A DNA stretch of 64,000 nucleotides. Origin: Capsicum annuum. Lineage: Eukaryota > Streptophyta > Magnoliopsida > Solanales > Solanaceae. Shown in pieces: positions 59,020 through 64,000 of the stretch (its first letter is position 1; the number at the start of each line of letters is the position of its first letter). The stretch is from positions 85,313,526 through 85,377,525 of the forward strand of contig NC_061118.1 in assembly GCF_002878395.1 (NCBI RefSeq), in the 5' to 3' direction. A program made the position numbers and the translations under genes. Under the pieces are notes generated by a model. That model saw only the letters and a list, made by a program, of their open reading frames with translations, was not told where the DNA came from and did not search any database.

Positions 59020-59821
59020 TAGAGCACAAGAAAATGAAGCCTAAGACGAAATTAGCAAGTATTACAGCAAGGAGGCAACTTTGCAAGTTTATAAATACAA
59101 GTTACAGCCCATTAGGGGAGAACTCTTTTAGAAGGTTGACCCTTCACAAGCCATGAAACCACCAGAATTGGTCAAGCTTGTTAGCAGACCTAAGAGTGAA
59201 AGGGTTAGCCAAAAAGATAAGGAACTTAAGAGGCAAGGAGAATGGAAGCAATCAAGAAAAGGTAAAGAGATAACACGTAGCACCTGTTGATTGAGAAATT
59301 ATAATTCAAGTAGTTGTGGAAAGGTATTTTAATTAGACTTTGTATTTAATACACTTCTATTTAATTAGACTTAGGACATTATTATTTTTTGTGTTGTGAT
59401 ATAGAAGTCCAAGCAAGCAGTTGCTAAGTAAAAACAACCTGCTGGAAGAAGAAATATGCAGCAGCCTTATGAACAGGACATCAACTTAACAACCCCACAC
59501 TCAACCCAAGAAAGTCAGCATGTTCTTGGAACTTTGTACCCTTCTTGCATCTCAATGCCTGACTTTGAGGAAGATGATGAAGACCCTCTTCCAATGGTTA
59601 GAATAGAATCTGAACAAGCTTATCTACAATGACTACAAAAGAGATAAACACCACAACAACCAACTGGGAGTAGAGTTATTTACAGGTGATAGATATGGTG
59701 TTAGTAAATCAACTAACCTTCCAATATCACCAATTGGATTAACATGGAAGGGGAAAGATGCAGTTACTACCAATAAATTGCAAGCACAAAGGGTTGAAAA
59801 ATTAAGGACAAGAAGAGGATA
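59020..59821 (+). pseudogene. MULE transposase, block 3: C-terminus
   Basis: It continues block 2 after LTR J: a single-base loss near 59,044, then SKYYSKEATLQVYKYKLQP, a TGG-to-TAG stop where F-W-K is expected (59,130), VDPSQAMKPPELVKLVSRPK and KRQGEWKQSRKGK. A GT-AG intron is plausible from about 59,262 to 59,406, after which an open stretch reads NMQQPYEQDINLTTPH and MPDFEEDDEDPLPMVRIE. The last part reads GLTWKGKDAVTTNKLQAQR to a TAG at 59,819-59,821. The tail fits the variable C-terminus of plant MULE proteins. Its frame changes are small, so this element was probably a late arrival or recently coding. Confidence 0.83.
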
Positions 59822-60007
59822 GTTTGTTTTGGTTCTGTTTTGAGTTTGTTTTGGTGACTATTTTTGGTCTGTTTTGGTGATTGATTTTGGTCTTTTTTGA
59901 CTACTATTTTTGGTCTGTTTTGGCGACTGCTTGTTGGTTTGTTATGGTTATTAACATTGAACAAGTTATGCTTATTATATTTGTTATGATAATTAATTTT
60001 CATCATA
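59822..60007 (+). repeat. T-rich degenerate repeat of TTTTGGTCTGTTTTGGTGA words
   Basis: At least four variants of TTTTGGTCTGTTTTGG(T/C)GACT occur between 59,822 and 59,940. Related words occur upstream of the MULE at 53,510-53,870. Confidence 0.7.
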
Positions 60008-60250
60008 GAGTTGCTTATATTGTGGTATTGATATGGTGTTATCAGGGACAAGTGATCCTAGTGGGATTGCTTATATTGTGTATTGATATGGTGTTTTTTG
60101 GGACAAGTGTTCCTAGTGGGAAAGCAGATATATTGTGAATTGATAATTAATTTTCATCATGGTAACAAGTGATGCTACTGGGATTGTTTATATTGTGTAT
60201 TGATACGGTGTTGTTTGGGACAAGTAATCCTAGTTGAAAAGCAGATGTAT
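60008..60250 (+). repeat. Minisatellite, unit about 55 bp
   Basis: Three copies of a unit containing TTGCTTATATTGTG, TTGATATGGTGTT and GGGACAAGTGATCCTAGT (60,008-60,063, 60,064-60,118, 60,181-60,235). The last two are each followed by an AAAGCAGAT(A/G)TATT block. The second and third are separated by a piece repeating TAATTTTCATCAT from 59,993. Confidence 0.88.
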
Positions 60251-61735
60251 TATATATGCATGGTTACTGTGTACGGATAGCTGGTCAAGAGATGTGTAAT
60301 AATATGGTTTTGTCTCCATGAAAGGAGAGTGATTGAGTTATTTTAATGTATTTGTGTATATGTTGTTGGTGGTGTTATTGTATTACTTTTGTTTGTAACA
60401 TGATATGGTTTTGTATATGCTAATAATGTCGTACAAATTATAAGTTGCAGAATGAAGTGGACGAGGACTAACATATGGTCATTCGACAGCCATGAATCAG
60501 AAATTGGGTTTTTGGTCTAGAAAACCATGAGCAGGACATGCTACGGTGCACTTCATAGTTAAGAGTCGTAGAGTACTATTTGAAATCTTAATTAGTTTAT
60601 TTTGTTTGTGGTACTTCTTGCGGAGAAAAAATTCTTGCTACGATGCTCATGTTTTGTACTCATGGAAATTTCATAGGGTCAGCCAACTGCATTAAGGGAT
60701 TTTTACCCCTATTTGGAATTCTTTAATTAGTAAAGTGAGAATTAGGCATTTGCATTGCAAGCATACATCAATAATGAATACCTTATTTATTTTCCTTCTA
60801 TTGAGATATTAACTAATTAGTGCATCTGTCCCATATTATCATGTTTTACATCCAAGCTCGATACGTAAAGGGTAGCTTTAGAAAAAAAGTAAACCATATT
60901 TGAAAAACATAGCTTCAGAGTAAAAGTAAACTAGAGTTTAAAAACTACTACATTTAGATATATCAGGAAAGATCAGCAACATGGACTTATTTTAGTATGA
61001 GTCCATATAATTAAATAACTATTTGATTTAGTATGAGACTTATTTTTAAAAGAATAAAAAAGCGAGCAATTTGTCGTCTCTCTTTAATATAGACAGATAA
61101 AAATTAGAAGAGTAATTTTTTAATATAGACAGATAAAAATTAGAAGAGTAATTTTTTTCTATAATCGTCCAATATAGTTAGAAGCTATTTCCTTAAGAAT
61201 TTTTTCCATTTTATAAGACTCGAACCCAAATTTTTGATTAAGGATAAAGAGATCTCATTCATCGAACTACCTTTTTTATGGAATTAGTAGTGTTAATTCA
61301 CTCCACCACTTGAATTGCTTCTAATGTTAGGAACATTTTCCATTAACAAAATACAATGAAAGAAAAAAAAATTATATTGGAACATATAACATCTCTCAAA
61401 GTTTATAAAAGTTGACCACGTTTTTGTCCAACTGAACTCTTCAAGCATCAGCTGAATAGCTGTGTCACAACAACATGCTAGCTTGCAAGTTAATAATCCA
61501 ACAAGAAACTGCATAGATAAATAATACTATGAAACTCCACTGATAACTTCTAGGAACCAGAAATAGAAGACAACATAACTAACAGACTGCAAGTGAATAC
61601 AAAATTGTTACGTTTTCTACCAAGGCACAGAACAAATACATTTCTCAATATGCAATAGAATCAAACCCTCTTTAGCATATAAAAAGGAACCCTACAAAAA
61701 TTGTCAAGATTAACCATTACAGTTGGTTGAAGCTT
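60251..61735. other. Non-coding gap between MULE and copia K
   Basis: No gene recognised. It holds a 36-bp tandem duplication at 61,084-61,155. The minus-strand frame at 61,293-61,514 has no domain. Confidence 0.5.
61084..61155. repeat. 36-bp tandem duplication
   Basis: Two copies of a 36-base unit containing AATATAGACAGATAAAAATT, adjacent. Confidence 0.95.
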
Positions 61736-61948
61736 CATTGTTTGTGACTAATCAATCCATAAAGCTTGTGAGAGAAGATTAGAAACTGTAATGGAATGTA
61801 AAGTGAAGCTTAAGCTTCAATGTATTCATTGAGAGTGTTTATATGCAAGTGGAAAGAAGAAGCAAAGAGAAACTAACTACTTGTCAGCTGTATGCCAGCT
61901 CAGTAACAACTCCACTAACTAATTACCTGTTTAACTACTGCACTAACT
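61736..61948 (-). mobile_element. Copia element K, LTR (U3-R part)
   Basis: On the minus strand the RNase H frame breaks and a TGATAGTTAGTGCAG sequence starts, followed by GTTAGTGGAGTTGTTACTGAGC, a TATA box (ATATAAA, complement(61838..61844)) and CTTCTCTCACAAGC. This is the layout of a short copia LTR. The end of the LTR is not defined. Confidence 0.6.
61804..61819. repeat. Perfect 16-bp palindrome TGAAGCTTAAGCTTCA
   Basis: Self-complementary over all 16 bases, just downstream of the TATA box in copia K's LTR on the minus strand. Confidence 0.97.
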
Positions 61949-62217
61949 ATCAGATTTCCCAGCAACAGCAAGTAGCCACTTACAGATCTTCTTGAGTCGG
62001 GGCATACAGTCCAATCAGAGTCACAATAACCTTTGATAGTGTAATCAACATCCTTGAAAAGAAAAATTCCTAAAGTAGGATCAGATTTGAGGTACCGGAG
62101 CAGATGAAATGCAGCCTTTAAGTGAGGTTCTCTGGGATCCTGCATGAACTGACTTAAGTGTTGAACACTATAGGCTATATCAAGTCTAGTATTAGTGAGG
62201 AAATTGAGTTTCCCCAC
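61949..62217 (-). pseudogene. Copia K RNase H, 3'-truncated
   Basis: The frame reads GKLNFLTNTRLDIAYSVQHL, then HLKAAFHLLRYLK and GYCDSDWTVCPDSRRSVSGYL. These are conserved copia RNase H motifs with the first catalytic aspartates (CDSDW). It ends near LLLLGN and the rest of the domain (the SWKSKKQ..SSAEAEY region in other copia elements) is gone, replaced by the LTR start. A deletion joined the two. Confidence 0.88.
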
Positions 62218-63040
62218 TAGCTTTCATAGTATGTGCTATCAGATAGAATGGTCCCCTCCTTTGCTCTCAGCTTTACATTAGGGTCCATAGGGGAAGAACA
62301 AGCACTATATTGCATACAATCATATTCTTTCAACAAGTCAAGAACAAACTTCCTTTGAGAAATAAGCATACCATCAGAAGTGTGTAGTACCTCTATCCCC
62401 AGAAAAAAAAAATACAGGTTTCCTAGATCTTTTATCTTGAATCTCTGATCTAAGAACCTTTTGAGCTCTTCTATTTCTGAAAATTCATTACCTATCATGA
62501 CTATGTCATCCACATAAATGGCCACATATACTACTGAACTGCCTTCCTTTTTGTAGAATAGAGAATAATCATGCATGGAATGTAAATAGCCTCTGGAGTA
62601 CAGAACTTCAGTTAATTTTGCATACCATTGCCTGCTGGCCTGTTTCAGTCTATAGAGAAACTTGTTAAGCTTGCATACTACATTCATAGAAGGCAGAACT
62701 AGCCCAGGTGGTGCTTGCATATAAACCTCTTCATGTAAATCTCCATGAAGAAATGCATTGTTTACATCAAGTTGAGCAAGATGCCAACCTTTCTTTACTG
62801 TTGTAGCCAATAATTCTCTCACTGTACAGGGGAAAATATTTCAGTGTAATCTACTCCTGCTTGTTGAGTGTAACCCTTCACCACTAGTCTTGCTTTGAAT
62901 CTCTCTATACCTCCATCGGCCTTGTGCTTCACTTTGTATACCCATTTGCAACCTATAGACTTCTTGCCATTGGGTAGTTCAACCAAATACCTGGTGTTAT
63001 TCAAGTGAAGAGCTTCAAATTCTTGTATCATAGTTGTTTG
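62217..63040 (-). pseudogene. Copia K reverse transcriptase
   Basis: RVT_2-type RT. The first piece (62,819-63,031) reads [48 protein letters not shown] short deletion and frame change lie at 62,819-62,825. The second piece is open for 201 codons: WHLAQLDVNNAFLHGDLHEE, VYMQAPPGL, then CKLNKFLYRLKQASRQWY, and YVDDIVMIG with the catalytic YVDD at complement(62505..62516). It ends in SSPMDPNVKL. It is one of the best kept RT frames here. Confidence 0.93.
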
Positions 63041-63500
63041 CCATGATGGATCTACAACAGCTTCTTCATATGAAGCTGGTTCCCTGTCATTACAAATATT
63101 TCTAACAAGTATCTAACTCTCAGGATTTAAAACACCAACAACTTCATGATGCTTATTGGAGAAAAGACAGTAAGATATGTGTTATTGTTATGACATATGG
63201 TATGATTTGAATGAAGCCTCAGGTTAGGTATGAAGTGGATATAATCAACCATGTGAGTGGGAGGTTTGTTTTCTCTGGTAGATATTTTAGGTTCAGTAGG
63301 TTGGTTATCAACTTGAGGATTAGTGTGTGTTTGTCTCCTAGTAGATTTTCTAGGTTCAACAGATTAATGTTGGACTTGAGAATCAATATGAGTGGTCTGG
63401 ATATTTACTTCATTTGTACTGGTTGGAGTGGTGGATGAAGCATGTTCAGGATCAGGTGACAAGTCAGTTAGAGTGATACTTGGTCCCGTAGATTGTGCTA
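63041..63500 (-). pseudogene. Copia K integrase-RT linker, degraded
   Basis: Low-complexity serine/threonine/proline-rich reading (STTPTSTNEVN and similar) joins the integrase end to RT. This linker is variable in copia elements. The plus-strand frame at 63,392 is its shadow. Confidence 0.6.
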
Positions 63501-64000
63501 GAAAAGTATGTACATGTATTTTATCTAAACCAGGTGACATATCAATGAAGGGAATAGACTCCAAGACAGAAGGAAAAGTACGTGTACTAACAGGGGAAGT
63601 AGGGATAGGGAGAGAAAAGGGAAAGATATTCTCATGAAAGACCACATCTCTTGAAACATATATCTTCCTATTGGCTAGACTTAAAGACTTTGTATCCTTT
63701 TGTCTCAAAGGGGTATCCTACAAATACATGAGGTGTGGTTCTAGGTTGTAGTTCTTCTCTGTGAGGTATAGGTACTGTGGGATAGCAAAGGCAACCAAAG
63801 CTCCTCATGTGTGAGTATTTAGGAACTTTTTTAAGCAAGATTTCATATGGTGATTTGCCTCTGAGTTTAGTAGAAAGTAATCTATTGATGATATATGTGG
63901 TGCATAGTATGCATTCTCCCTAATACTTTTAAGGGATTTTAGATTTAAACAACAAGGATATAGCAATTTCTAATAGATGTTTGTGGTTTCTTTCAACTAC
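63501..64000 (-). pseudogene. Copia K integrase C-terminal part, cut by window end
   Basis: Reading from the window edge: VERNHKHLLEIAISLLFKSK, GECILCTTYIINRLLSTKL, KSPYEILLKKVPKYSHMRSFG, CLCYPTVP, TPHVFVGYPF, then NRKIYVSRDVVFHENIFPF. This is the C-terminal half of a copia integrase (VERKHQHLL..., GYPF..KGY, SRDV-FHE motifs). A stop and a frame change at about 63,705 break it. The catalytic core is off the window. Confidence 0.87.

Noticed and set aside
60290..60760. Possible terminal inverted repeat of the MULE
   Set aside because: I found no convincing reverse-complement partner near 53.3-53.6 kb by eye, so no TIR is annotated.

Overview
This 64 kb window is AT-rich plant nuclear DNA made almost entirely of dead transposable elements. 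The organism is a eudicot, most probably Solanaceae. That is an inference from the long-LTR Ty3/gypsy chromoviruses, the gag-protease gypsy element and the plant MULE; no species can be named. No intact host gene was found. The only host-derived coding piece is one exon resembling plant class IV histone deacetylase (HDA2/HDAC11-like) at about 42.7 kb, minus strand. No rRNA, tRNA, CRISPR or bacterial-style operon was seen. The setting looks like repeat-rich heterochromatin.

Layout. 1-2.4 kb: a minus-strand LTR abutting a gypsy reverse transcriptase remnant. 2.4-8.9 kb: degraded repeats with LTR-like pieces and a TA microsatellite. 8.9-10.37 kb: a Ty1/copia element (E) with 5' LTR, tRNA-Met primer site, gag and start of protease, cut off at a perfect inverted repeat. 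10.37-16.17 kb: a minus-strand gypsy relic (M). 16.17-17.55 kb: an LTR of the same family as the one at position 1.

17.55-36.97 kb is a three-level nest. An old LTR (C) holds a chromodomain gypsy element (A, 17,633-35,229; matching target duplication ATAC). A's 3' LTR is in turn split by a minus-strand gypsy element (B, 26,771-34,744) that has two LTRs, a tRNA-Asp-type primer site, gag and protease, but no reverse transcriptase or integrase.

36.97-40.35 kb: faint gypsy traces. 40.36-42.72 kb: a second copia copy (D) with both LTRs but most of pol deleted. 42.74-42.83 kb: the deacetylase exon. 44.2-46.1 kb: an LTR (G) fused to the gag of a second chromodomain gypsy element (F, to 53,360), of the same family as A. 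53.9-59.8 kb: a Mutator-like transposase gene cut into three by two LTRs (H and J). J is flanked by a near-identical 5-bp duplication (tggag/tagag). 59.8-61.3 kb: T-rich repeats and a minisatellite. 61.7-64.0 kb: a minus-strand copia element (K) running off the window.

The retroelement genes belong together as gag-protease-RT-RNase H-integrase(-chromodomain) polyproteins that copied themselves through RNA. All are now broken by stops, frameshifts and deletions, often by C-to-T or G-to-A changes. The most notable items are the gag-protease-only element B, the twice-interrupted MULE, the lone deacetylase exon, and the CpG-rich palindromic islands that sit before the TATA-like site in several unrelated LTR families.
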